Shown piece by piece: positions 1-7,079 of a stretch of DNA of 9,007 nucleotides; the stretch's first letter is position 1, and each line of letters begins with the position of its first letter. A program made the position numbers and the translations under genes. Below the pieces are notes generated by a model. That model saw nothing but the letters and a program-made list of their open reading frames with translations. It was not told where the DNA came from and did not search any database. The DNA lies in assembly GCA_016788945.1 (NCBI GenBank), contig JAEUSA010000421.1, positions 1-9,007 of the forward strand, in the 5' to 3' direction. The DNA is from Leptospiraceae bacterium (GTDB taxonomy: Bacteria > Spirochaetota > Leptospiria > Turneriellales > Turneriellaceae).

Positions 1-648
1 CTCAACCGGGCTACCGCGCCGCATGAACAGCAGATTGTCGAATTGGCCGCACAAAGACCGCAGAAAAAAGGCGATGTGCTGCTCGCGCAGGGTATGCGCA
101 TTGAAAATTCGGCGGCAGGCGCGATTTCGCGTATCGCCGGCACCAAAGAGAAAATTGTTTTCTACAGCGGCGAATGGAAAGTTACTCTCAGGCACAGCGA
201 ACTCGAGAGACCAACACGTTTTGTGTTTCCCGGCGGTGCGCTCGAACCGGTCGGCACCGCGTTCACGATCAGAATACAGCCTGCAGGCACTGATGTGCAG
301 CTGACAGAGGGGAAAATCCGCCTACTGCAGTTTCGCTCTGAAGACAGTAAATGGGAGACCAAAGAACTGTCGGCACCCTTTCACGGCGTGTTGGCACCGC
401 AGCCTCTCAATACCAATGTACCGGAAAGCGATGAAATAAAAGAAGAGAAGAAAATTGAAGAAAAAAAAACTGTCGTACCGCCGCGTTATGCGCCGTATAT
501 AGGCAAAGAAATAACCATCGAACTCAAGAATGGCGACCGTTTGTCGGGTAAACTACGGCAGGCAGGCGGAGGCAAAATTCTGTTGAGTTCGGCGTCGGGT
601 ACTCTGACCATTCGCGACGCCGATGTGGTGAAAATAGAGCACAAATAA
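1..648 (+). CDS. FecR-like domain protein with C-terminal Sm-like beta module (5' partial)
   Basis: The frame is open from the first base to a TAA at 646-648, with no ATG near the left edge, so the gene starts outside the window; 215 codons are visible. Residues about 40-110 look like the FecR domain: a G-x-I-S-R-I-x-G strand, a G-x-W-x-V-x-L strand, then the typical EPVGTAFTIR (about 82-91) and a T-x-V-x-L-x-E-G-x-I turn. FecR domains in the periplasm either relay signals to ECF sigma regulators or serve as scaffold domains in envelope proteins; no sigma factor or TonB receptor is seen here, so the second role is as likely. A charged Lys/Glu linker (about 143-156) contains a run of nine A at 461-469. 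The C-terminus (168-213) is a small beta-rich module with KNGDRLSG, resembling an Sm-like fold. It is followed after one base by the beta-barrel gene, which carries a similar module. The FecR assignment is fairly firm; the function is not known. Confidence 0.72.
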   Translation, partial: LNRATAPHEQQIVELAAQRPQKKGDVLLAQGMRIENSAAGAISRIAGTKEKIVFYSGEWKVTLRHSELERPTRFVFPGGALEPVGTAFTIRIQPAGTDVQLTEGKIRLLQFRSEDSKWETKELSAPFHGVLAPQPLNTNVPESDEIKEEKKIEEKKTVVPPRYAPYIGKEITIELKNGDRLSGKLRQAGGGKILLSSASGTLTIRDADVVKIEHK

Positions 649-649
649 A

Positions 650-1705
650 ATGAAAAAGACACAATATGCCTGCGCACTGATCGCAGCAATGATGTTGGCA
701 ACTGCCGGACTGCACGCGACCGTGATTGTGCAAAAAAATGGTGACGTGATCAGCGGGCGCATTCTCGAAGAGAAGCCCGATAAATATGTATTCCAAAGTC
801 CTTACGGCAAGTTGCAGATCGCCAAAGCGAACGTCGCAAAACTCATTCTCGATGAGAAAGCGATCGAATTAAAAGAAGTTAAACACAACAATAAAATTGT
901 CAAAGCCCGCCTCGTGGCCGAGCAGAATAACACGGCAGTCTATTTGACTGAAGACGGCCAGACGATTCGCCAGCAGCAGGGTGCTACGCCACCGGCCGAA
1001 GCACCGGCACCGACGAAAGACATTCGTGAGCGCGTGCTCGTGCAGCTCTCCGGTTCGTTTGGCCTCGCCAACTTTCAACAGCCACAAGACTCTACGGCCA
1101 TGGGCTTTGATCAGCGCATCCGCCCCGGAACCTGGGGTGCCTCATTAGGCGGGCACTATATTGTTTCGCGCTTTTTCTCCGTGGGAGTTTTGGGCTCATT
1201 TTATTTTTCTGCGCTCAATTCAACAACGACCGATCAGGGACCGCAGGGGCCGGTGACATATAACACTGCGACCACAAATATGGCTTTTCTCGTGTCGGCC
1301 GGCGGGTCTTTTTCTGTGTTTGGCAATTTGCCGCTCAAGCAATCGGCGCACGATCTGCGTCTTGAGGTTTATGGCGGCTACAGTATGAACCGGGCAGAAA
1401 TGCTGCTCAACTTCGGCAGCAACCGTCCGCCGAACTTTCCGACCGAAGGGGTGAGCAAGGGGAGGGCCAATGCACCTGCCGTACAATTGGCGATCGCCTA
1501 TGTCTACGCGCTGACAGATTCTTTGCGCTTGCGCAGCGGCATCGCTGTCACGCGCTTCTTCTACCCGTCAATATATGCCGATGGTTTCGAAAGTAATCCT
1601 TTGCCGCCCGGGCAGTTTAAGGCAGAGTTTGATAAGAATATCGGGCAAACAGGCGTGCAGCCCACGGTGATTTCAGCGCTCGTGGGCCTCGAGATGGCGT
1701 TCTGA
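650..1705 (+). CDS. Exported outer-membrane beta-barrel protein with N-terminal KNGD module
   Basis: 351 residues. A Sec signal peptide is clear: MKK, a hydrophobic stretch (9-20) and likely cleavage after LHA (23). Residues 24-68 form a beta-rich module (KNGDVISGR) that matches the C-terminal module of the preceding gene, and residues about 79-106 look like a second, degenerate copy. A Pro/Ala-rich linker (about 111-122) leads to residues 129-351, which show alternating hydrophobic strands, Gly and aromatic residues, and a terminal strand ending in Leu-Glu-Met-Ala-Phe. A C-terminal Phe is the usual recognition signal for outer-membrane assembly by BamA, so I infer an outer-membrane barrel of perhaps eight strands. 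The start ATG lies one base after the upstream stop, without a strong Shine-Dalgarno, which suggests translational coupling in one operon. No ligand or specific family is recognised. Confidence 0.78.
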   Translation: MKKTQYACALIAAMMLATAGLHATVIVQKNGDVISGRILEEKPDKYVFQSPYGKLQIAKANVAKLILDEKAIELKEVKHNNKIVKARLVAEQNNTAVYLTEDGQTIRQQQGATPPAEAPAPTKDIRERVLVQLSGSFGLANFQQPQDSTAMGFDQRIRPGTWGASLGGHYIVSRFFSVGVLGSFYFSALNSTTTDQGPQGPVTYNTATTNMAFLVSAGGSFSVFGNLPLKQSAHDLRLEVYGGYSMNRAEMLLNFGSNRPPNFPTEGVSKGRANAPAVQLAIAYVYALTDSLRLRSGIAVTRFFYPSIYADGFESNPLPPGQFKAEFDKNIGQTGVQPTVISALVGLEMAF

Positions 1706-1739
1706 ATTACTTCGGCTTTTTCCGGATACTGCTAAAACT

Positions 1740-2582
1740 TTATTTCGGATAATAGAACGGCAGCGACAGCGTTTGGCCCAGCATGCCGATCTCGACCGAT
1801 GATGTGAAACGGTATTCATTGTTACCGAGATCGCGCAGTTTCGGCACGAGGTCGACGATGTCACGGCCTTTGAGGTTTACCGGTATCGACATGGTTGAAT
1901 CAGCCTGCTTCGGCAAAGTCTGGTTCTGTTTCTGGCCGCTGACAACATTGGTACCGGCTGCCGTAAATGCATATTCGAGGCGGGGGATCTTTACGTCAAA
2001 CGGGTTGGGATTGCGCACATTGAATTTCAGCGTAAACGTTGCCTGCGGGTTCAACGGATTCGAGAAGTTCATTTTTTCGAAATCCAGCGAGCCGAAGTGT
2101 ACCTGCGGCAGTTTCGGCACGGGAACTGTTTTCGAACCTTCAATCGGGACATTGATGGTGCCGACGAGATCGTTGACATAGATACCGACGGCACCCTTGA
2201 GGGCTATTTCGACCTGATCTTTTTTGGCGAATTCGAGAAACGCTTCTACGGTCTCAACAAAACGCACACGCTGCACAATCGAAAACTCAGTTTGCTGGTT
2301 CGGCTTAATAACGACATTCTTGTCATTTTGTGCGTCGACCATACGCCGGCCGTCGACAAGAATCTGGAATGCCAGCTTGCTGAATGTGATGCCGAAGCTG
2401 ACTTTGTTGCGAATCGTATAGATATATTCGACATCGGCACCTTCAAAGTCGAACCCCTTGAGCTGCACGTCTTTGAGGGCAATCGTCGGGGCGTATTCAC
2501 TGAGCGTATTTTGCAATAGAGCACACGAGAGGTGCGGAATGAATACCGCGGATAACAAAAATGAACGACTGATGAAGCGCAT
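1740..2582 (-). CDS. LEA14-like exported protein with two WHy domains
   Basis: 280 residues from the ATG at 2582. An upstream in-frame TTG at 2615 would add 11 residues, but it coincides with a consensus -35-like TTGACA, and the ATG start gives a proper signal sequence (MRFISRSF, hydrophobic to residue 15). Cys20 follows His-Leu-Ser, an atypical lipobox; spirochaetes tolerate unusual ones, so it may be a lipoprotein or a periplasmic protein. Two WHy (LEA14-type) immunoglobulin-like domains are visible. The first is at about 30-108. The second, about 160-240, carries the hallmark NVRNPNPFDVKIPRLEY (188-204). WHy domains occur in desiccation and stress proteins of plants and in bacterial and archaeal proteins of poorly known role; binding or stabilising membranes or proteins is the usual guess. 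The gene ends 34 bases from the convergent barrel gene and is divergent from the acyl-CoA dehydrogenase. Confidence 0.8.
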   Translation of the reverse strand: MRFISRSFLLSAVFIPHLSCALLQNTLSEYAPTIALKDVQLKGFDFEGADVEYIYTIRNKVSFGITFSKLAFQILVDGRRMVDAQNDKNVVIKPNQQTEFSIVQRVRFVETVEAFLEFAKKDQVEIALKGAVGIYVNDLVGTINVPIEGSKTVPVPKLPQVHFGSLDFEKMNFSNPLNPQATFTLKFNVRNPNPFDVKIPRLEYAFTAAGTNVVSGQKQNQTLPKQADSTMSIPVNLKGRDIVDLVPKLRDLGNNEYRFTSSVEIGMLGQTLSLPFYYPK

Positions 2583-2697
2583 CGCTCGATGAAAAGGTTT
2601 GCACGGCCCTGTCAATAATGTTTTTAATCGGGTTTGTTAAGCGGCGCTGAAAAGATTACGGCTTTACGCTACACTCGGGCATGATAGAGTTCTCGCT
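2583..2697. promoter_or_regulatory. Divergent promoter region between the LEA14-like and acyl-CoA dehydrogenase genes
   Basis: These 115 bases separate two divergent start codons. On the minus strand there is a perfect TTGACA at 2615-2610, a short 15-base spacer and TTTCAT (4/6 match to TATAAT) at 2594-2589. On the plus strand there is TTTACG at 2663-2668, a 16-base spacer and TAGAGT (4/6) at 2685-2690. Both would place transcription starts at, or one base before, the ATG, and neither gene has a recognisable Shine-Dalgarno. The hexamers are imperfect, so the exact promoters are inference; that some promoter lies here follows from the divergent layout. No clear operator palindrome was seen. 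Confidence 0.4.
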
Positions 2698-4413
2698 ATG
2701 GCAAAAAAGAATCTGCTCCTGAATCCCAAGACAGAAACCTTCGAGCACCTCGACCCGGCATCGCGCCGGCTGATGACGAAGACCATCGAGTTTTTTGAAA
2801 ACAAGGGCTTAAAAAAACTGAAACATGATGACCACGAACGCGTTTGGTACGCCGATTTTCTCGAAGTCATCAAGAATGAAAAAATCTTCGCCACACTCAT
2901 GACACCCGCGGGTTACGGCGCGAAAGATTCGCGGTGGGACACCTACCGCAACTGCGATTTCAGTGAAGTGACGGCTTTTTATGGTCTGTGCTACTGGTAT
3001 ACCTGGCAGGTAACCATGCTCGGCCTGGGCCCCATCTGGATGAGTAAGAATGAGAAGGTTAAACAAAAGACCGCACAGCTTCTGCAAGAAGGCGGCATCT
3101 TTGCTTTTGGCCTCTCGGAGCGCGCGCACGGCGCGGATCTCATTTCGAGCGAGGTAACGCTGACGCCGAAAGGCGACGGCAAATATACCGCGAGCGGCCG
3201 CAAATATTATATCGGCAACGGCAATAAGGCCGCGCTGGTTTCCACATTCGGCAAAATTGCCGGCAGCAATGAATATGTGTTTTTTGTCGTGAGCTCCTCA
3301 CATCCGAATTATAAACTCATACAGAACGTTGTCAACAGCCAGAACTATGTGTCGGAGTATGAGCTCGACAACTACCCGATTACCGACGACGATATTCTCG
3401 CGGTCGGCCGCGAAGCGTGGGATATGTCGCTTGCCACGGTTGCCTTGTGCAAGTATAATCTTGGCTGGGCCTCGGTCGGCATCTGTACGCATGCGTTTTA
3501 TGAAGCGATCAACCATGCATCTAACCGCGTGCTGTTCAAACACAAGGTGACGGAGTTCAGCCATATACAGCAGTTCTTCGTCGATGCGTATGCACGTCTA
3601 ATCGCGATGAAACTTTTTGCCCGGCGCGCATCCGATTACATGCGTGCCGCTTCAGAGAATGACAAGCGCTACCTGCTCTATAACCCGATGGTGAAGATGA
3701 AGGTGACGATGCAGGGCGAAGAAGTCATTAACCTGCTGTGGGATGTCATCGCCGCGCGCGGGTTCGAAAAAGACCTCTATTTTGAAATGGCCGCGCGCGA
3801 TATACGTGGTCTGCCCAAGCTCGAAGGCACGGCGCAGGTCAACATGGTGCTCATTCTCAAATTCATCGAAAATTTTCTGTTTAACCCTTCAAACTTGCCG
3901 GAGCTACCAAAGAACGATTCACTCGGCAATGATGCCTTCATGTTCACGCAAGGTTCAACTTCAAAGGCGCAGAACAAAATTCTGTTTCACGATTACAATA
4001 AGGCGTACGACCAGTTTAAGCAATTGGAGAATATCGCTACTTTCCGTTCTCAGATCGATGCATACAAAGACCTTGTCAAAAACTGCCCGCCGGGCAAAGA
4101 GCAGGCGCACGATCTCGACTTCATGCTGATTTACGGCGAACTGTTTACGCTCGTGGCATATGGTCAGCTGATTCTCGAAGCTGCCAAAATTGAAAATCTC
4201 GACGTCGACCTCGTCGACCAGATATTTGATTTTATGGTGCGCGATTTTTCCAAATACGCCGTGCAGCTCTACTCGAAGACGAGCAGCACTGCCGAGCAGA
4301 TGGCAGCGTGCATGAAGATGGTCAAAAAACCCAAAGCCAACGCTGAGCGATATGAGCGCGTGACCAAAGAATATGTGTACGCGCTCAATGGTCAGTACGC
4401 GATGAACCCATAA
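2698..4413 (+). CDS. Acyl-CoA dehydrogenase family flavoprotein with long C-terminal extension
   Basis: 571 residues. This is a cytoplasmic FAD enzyme expected to catalyse alpha,beta-dehydrogenation of an acyl-CoA in beta-oxidation or a related pathway, passing electrons to electron-transfer flavoprotein. The FAD-binding signature is present as FAFGLSERAHGAD (135-147; typical enzymes have GSD where this has GAD), followed by RKYYIGNG (168-175), the equivalent of the usual K-x-W-I-[TS]-N. The catalytic base is very likely Glu376 in KLEGTAQ, preceded by ARGF and RDIRGLP, as in the family. About 195 residues follow this Glu, whereas ordinary members of about 380-400 residues have only some 30, so this resembles the large-subunit types (VLCAD-like) in architecture. 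Substrate chain length cannot be read from the sequence. The ATG has no Shine-Dalgarno. The membrane-protein gene starts 24 bases downstream on the same strand and may be cotranscribed. Confidence 0.88.
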   Translation: MAKKNLLLNPKTETFEHLDPASRRLMTKTIEFFENKGLKKLKHDDHERVWYADFLEVIKNEKIFATLMTPAGYGAKDSRWDTYRNCDFSEVTAFYGLCYWYTWQVTMLGLGPIWMSKNEKVKQKTAQLLQEGGIFAFGLSERAHGADLISSEVTLTPKGDGKYTASGRKYYIGNGNKAALVSTFGKIAGSNEYVFFVVSSSHPNYKLIQNVVNSQNYVSEYELDNYPITDDDILAVGREAWDMSLATVALCKYNLGWASVGICTHAFYEAINHASNRVLFKHKVTEFSHIQQFFVDAYARLIAMKLFARRASDYMRAASENDKRYLLYNPMVKMKVTMQGEEVINLLWDVIAARGFEKDLYFEMAARDIRGLPKLEGTAQVNMVLILKFIENFLFNPSNLPELPKNDSLGNDAFMFTQGSTSKAQNKILFHDYNKAYDQFKQLENIATFRSQIDAYKDLVKNCPPGKEQAHDLDFMLIYGELFTLVAYGQLILEAAKIENLDVDLVDQIFDFMVRDFSKYAVQLYSKTSSTAEQMAACMKMVKKPKANAERYERVTKEYVYALNGQYAMNP

Positions 4414-4425
4414 TATACTGATCAC

Positions 4426-4430
4426 GGAGG
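4426..4430 (+). promoter_or_regulatory. Ribosome binding site for the three-pass membrane protein
   Basis: GGAGG lies 7 bases before the ATG at 4438, fixing that start. It sits in the 9-base gap between perfect inverted arms TGATC (4419-4423) and GATCA (4433-4437), so it could be displayed in a small hairpin loop. Confidence 0.75.
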
Positions 4431-4437
4431 CCGATCA

Positions 4438-5292
4438 ATGAATACGGAAAATTCTGCCTTACCTGAAAATACTCCCGCACCTGTGTCGATAGGGCGACCG
4501 TGGGTCGGCTGGTGTGTTGCCGCTTGGTCAGTGATTGTGCTTTCATGGCCCATACAGTACCTCACCGCGACCATGGAGTGGTCGAAAATCGGCGGGGAAT
4601 CAGGCAATGCTGATTATACGGTGTCTTATGCACTGGGCTCAGCGCTCGGCGGTACGATGTTTACTTTCATTATCGTTTCGCTATTTATGCTTGCACGCAG
4701 CCTGCGCAACAAACGTTCATTCTTCAAGATAACGTTTTGGGTGGCACTGTCGCTTTTAGGAGTGGCGTTGTCTAAACTCGGACGCATAGGCGCCGAGAAG
4801 AGCAGCGAGTCATCGCGCGTCGCGAAAGTCACCGATGAGCAGTTTTCGATCACCTTGCCGTGCCGCAAGCCGACTCCGGAAAAGCGTGCTCAGGGTAACG
4901 CCACGACTATCTCGTATACATGCACCACGCGCAACCCGCGCATGTTTTTTCAAGTGTCTTCGACGGGCCCCGGCGTGCCGCAGCAGATCGATCGGGCGAA
5001 AGTGCAATTAGCCGGTGAGCATATGCTCAAAACATTTTTCACTGAGGGAAAAATTGTGTCGAGCGAACAACTAAAAGACATTAAGGGGTATGGCCGCGAG
5101 TTTATTTTTAGCGGCAAAGACGGCAAAGATAGTCCTGGAGAAGGTCGTTTCCGCATATTCGCCGCCAACGGTTATCTTTTCCAATTACTCTACCTCGGGT
5201 CTGATAAGGCAGGCGGTCAATTGCCGACGGCAAAATCGGTATTTGAAACTTTTAAACTCGCAGATCCAAATAAGAAGCCAGCCATCCCATAA
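4438..5292 (+). CDS. Three-pass inner-membrane protein with periplasmic C-terminal domain
   Basis: 284 residues; the start is set by a GGAGG. Three hydrophobic segments are seen at about 23-43, 64-87 and 95-113. The positively charged loop RSLRNKR (87-93) between the second and third should be cytoplasmic, which puts the N-terminus inside and the C-terminal domain (about 122-284) in the periplasm. That domain begins with DEQFSITLP, has Cys142 and Cys162 that could form a disulfide, and ends with a beta-rich stretch (GYGREFIFSG, RFRIFAANGYLFQLLYLG) before a final F-E-T-F-K-L strand. This pattern resembles the PsbP/DUF1795-type fold seen in periplasmic and lipoprotein contexts, but I do not recognise a specific family. 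It follows the acyl-CoA dehydrogenase by 24 bases, so cotranscription is likely though a functional link is not evident. It ends 36 bases from the convergent phosphatase gene. Confidence 0.7.
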   Translation: MNTENSALPENTPAPVSIGRPWVGWCVAAWSVIVLSWPIQYLTATMEWSKIGGESGNADYTVSYALGSALGGTMFTFIIVSLFMLARSLRNKRSFFKITFWVALSLLGVALSKLGRIGAEKSSESSRVAKVTDEQFSITLPCRKPTPEKRAQGNATTISYTCTTRNPRMFFQVSSTGPGVPQQIDRAKVQLAGEHMLKTFFTEGKIVSSEQLKDIKGYGREFIFSGKDGKDSPGEGRFRIFAANGYLFQLLYLGSDKAGGQLPTAKSVFETFKLADPNKKPAIP

Positions 5293-5328
5293 AGTCGGCA
5301 GCAAAAGGCGGGCATTTCCGCAGTTGAA

Positions 5329-7023
5329 TTATGCCTGCATTTTTGCGAGGAAATATTTGCCGTAACCGGCCTTGTCCTTTGCAGCGGCCAGTTCAAAGCA
5401 TTGCCTTGCTTCGGCTGCTTTGCCGATGCTCAGGTATGTACGGCCAAGTTCTTCAAGCAGCAGTGGATGTTCGCCATGCCGTGCTTTTTCTGTTTGCAGG
5501 CGCGCGAGGGCCGCTTCGCCACCGCGCTGCTTTCGCAACACGCGGATGAGAGATATGCTGGCGCGCAACGGTAACTGCATGTTGCTCGCGAGAATTTCTT
5601 CGATGCGGGTAATATTGCCTTCGGTGAGCGCGGCACGCGATGCCTCGACGTTTTTAATCAGGTCGCCCGAAACGAGACGTTCGCTTACCTCGCGCGGTTC
5701 GGCGAGCATATCAACGGTGACGAGCGTACGGTCATCGTTCGGCCTTTCATCGCCGTAGAATTCATCGAGTACCGAAAAAACCTGTTGCGTGAATGCACTC
5801 GCCGAACTCGATGCATTCATCGTGAGAATTTCCGTCAACCGCGATTCACCCCAGAACTCGCCGCTCTTATGGCGCGCTTCGGTAATGCCGTCGGTGTAGA
5901 TCAGCAGGCGATCGCCCTTTTTCAATTGCGTCTGCTGCACGGGAAAATTCAGCGCGGGAAGTTTGCCGAGAATCGTACCGCCGCTTTCGAGTGTTCTGAT
6001 CGAACCGCCCGACAGCACATAAATTTCGGGATGCGCCGCGCCGCAGTATTCAAGCTCATAGGTGTCGGGATGAATTTTGCACAAAATGCCTGTCAGGTAA
6101 AAATCGGTTTGCCCGATAATACGGCACATATCATCGTTGATGCGGGTCAAGACCTTGCCGGTGTTGCTTTCGCCGTGCGCGGCATTTTCGAGACTCACCT
6201 TGAGCATTGCGGTAATCAGCGCCGAACCCGCACCATGCCCCGAGACGTCGGCGACGAAGATGCCGATTTCACCCGAATCAAAACGGAAAATTTCGAAATA
6301 GTCGCCGCCTACCTCGACCATCGGCTTTACTTTGCCGCTCACCGCAATACGATCATCGATGAGTTCGTCGCGCGCGAGAATGGCCTTTTGCACCGTAGCC
6401 GCGATGGCGAGGTCTGCGCTCATTTCGCTATTTTTTTCGCTGAGTATACGGCCCTGTTCAAAAAGCTGACCTTCGGATTTCTGCAGTCTCAGCACGACGA
6501 AACCCAGAATGCCGACAATTGTGAGCAGAGCAGTCGCGAGCACGACAATCTGCAATATGGCAAAAACCGGATTAAAGGGAGGTATGTTGAGCGCAGTAGG
6601 CAAAAGCCCTAACAGCGCCATGGTGCCGAGGGCGGCAAAACCGACAGCAGAGAATGCGGCAGAAAAAATGCCGTAACTGAAGTCTGTGACAAGCACGGTC
6701 AGCGCTGCAACAACTATCAATACGATATTGAACGGACTCGCAAAAAGTCCGGTCGCTGCAATGGCATACAGTAACACGAGGTTGTCACCGGTAACCATGC
6801 AGTAGACCATCACGCGGTCATATTTCAAGTGCCAGAAAGAAAAAAGCGCAATGGTGTTGAGTAGACCGAGTACTCCACCGGCAACTGACAGTTCGTTGGC
6901 AAATGGCAGTTTGAACCAATGCAGCATCGCCAGCGATAGCGTTATCCAGAAGTAGCGGGCATAAACAGCCGCGAGCAGTTGTTTGCGGTAGCGTTGTCTT
7001 TTTTCAGAATCGAGATGTGTCAT
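5329..7023 (-). CDS. Membrane-anchored PP2C-type (SpoIIE family) Ser/Thr phosphatase with TPR-like tail
   Basis: 564 residues from an ATG without a clear Shine-Dalgarno. The N-terminus (about 16-180) has around six hydrophobic segments, probably a membrane sensor or anchor. A short helical linker (about 182-210) leads into the catalytic domain (about 210-440). Visible signatures are the ATVQKAIL entry helix, EVGGDYFEIF with metal ligand Asp241, IFVADVSGHGAGSAL with Asp259, GAAHPEIYV (328-336), LLIYTDGITEA with Asp378, and NDDRTLVTV with Asp430/431. The family dephosphorylates phosphoserine or phosphothreonine, classically on anti-sigma-factor antagonists (STAS proteins) in partner-switching. 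The usual GGDYxD reads GGDYFE here. The C-terminus (about 450-564) is helical, and LGRTYLSIGKAAEARQCFELA (about 526-546) looks like one TPR repeat. No STAS protein or anti-sigma kinase is in the window, so the target is unknown. It follows the small exported-protein gene by 56 bases. Confidence 0.92.
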   Translation of the reverse strand: MTHLDSEKRQRYRKQLLAAVYARYFWITLSLAMLHWFKLPFANELSVAGGVLGLLNTIALFSFWHLKYDRVMVYCMVTGDNLVLLYAIAATGLFASPFNIVLIVVAALTVLVTDFSYGIFSAAFSAVGFAALGTMALLGLLPTALNIPPFNPVFAILQIVVLATALLTIVGILGFVVLRLQKSEGQLFEQGRILSEKNSEMSADLAIAATVQKAILARDELIDDRIAVSGKVKPMVEVGGDYFEIFRFDSGEIGIFVADVSGHGAGSALITAMLKVSLENAAHGESNTGKVLTRINDDMCRIIGQTDFYLTGILCKIHPDTYELEYCGAAHPEIYVLSGGSIRTLESGGTILGKLPALNFPVQQTQLKKGDRLLIYTDGITEARHKSGEFWGESRLTEILTMNASSSASAFTQQVFSVLDEFYGDERPNDDRTLVTVDMLAEPREVSERLVSGDLIKNVEASRAALTEGNITRIEEILASNMQLPLRASISLIRVLRKQRGGEAALARLQTEKARHGEHPLLLEELGRTYLSIGKAAEARQCFELAAAKDKAGYGKYFLAKMQA

Positions 7024-7079
7024 GTTTGTTGTACGACGTGAGGCGCCGGCTCAAAGCGGATTTATGCGCGGTTTCGCCT

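Noticed and set aside
1706..1739. Expected bidirectional terminator in the convergent gap
   Set aside because: I found only T-runs and a direct repeat of ATCCG on the minus strand, no inverted repeat that could form a stem.
2097..2519. A 140-codon plus-strand open frame inside the LEA14-like gene
   Set aside because: The opposite strand encodes clear WHy domains with an export signal; the plus-strand translation has no such support.
3961..4425. A 154-codon minus-strand open frame in the acyl-CoA dehydrogenase gene
   Set aside because: Fully antisense to the C-terminal region of the dehydrogenase, with no recognisable protein features or start signals.
5308..5321. Possible terminator hairpin (GCGG / CCGC) between the convergent genes at 5293-5328
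   Set aside because: The stem is only four pairs, with a six-base loop and no following T-run on either strand.
5785..6612. A 275-codon open frame on the plus strand inside the phosphatase gene
   Set aside because: It is antisense to a gene with all SpoIIE-family motifs, has no ribosome site and its translation shows no domain; it is a by-product of the codon composition of the real gene.
7028..7054. Promoter candidate TTGAGC ... TACAAC in front of the phosphatase gene
   Set aside because: The spacer is 15 bases and the -10 would be only four bases before the ATG, so transcription would begin inside the start codon.
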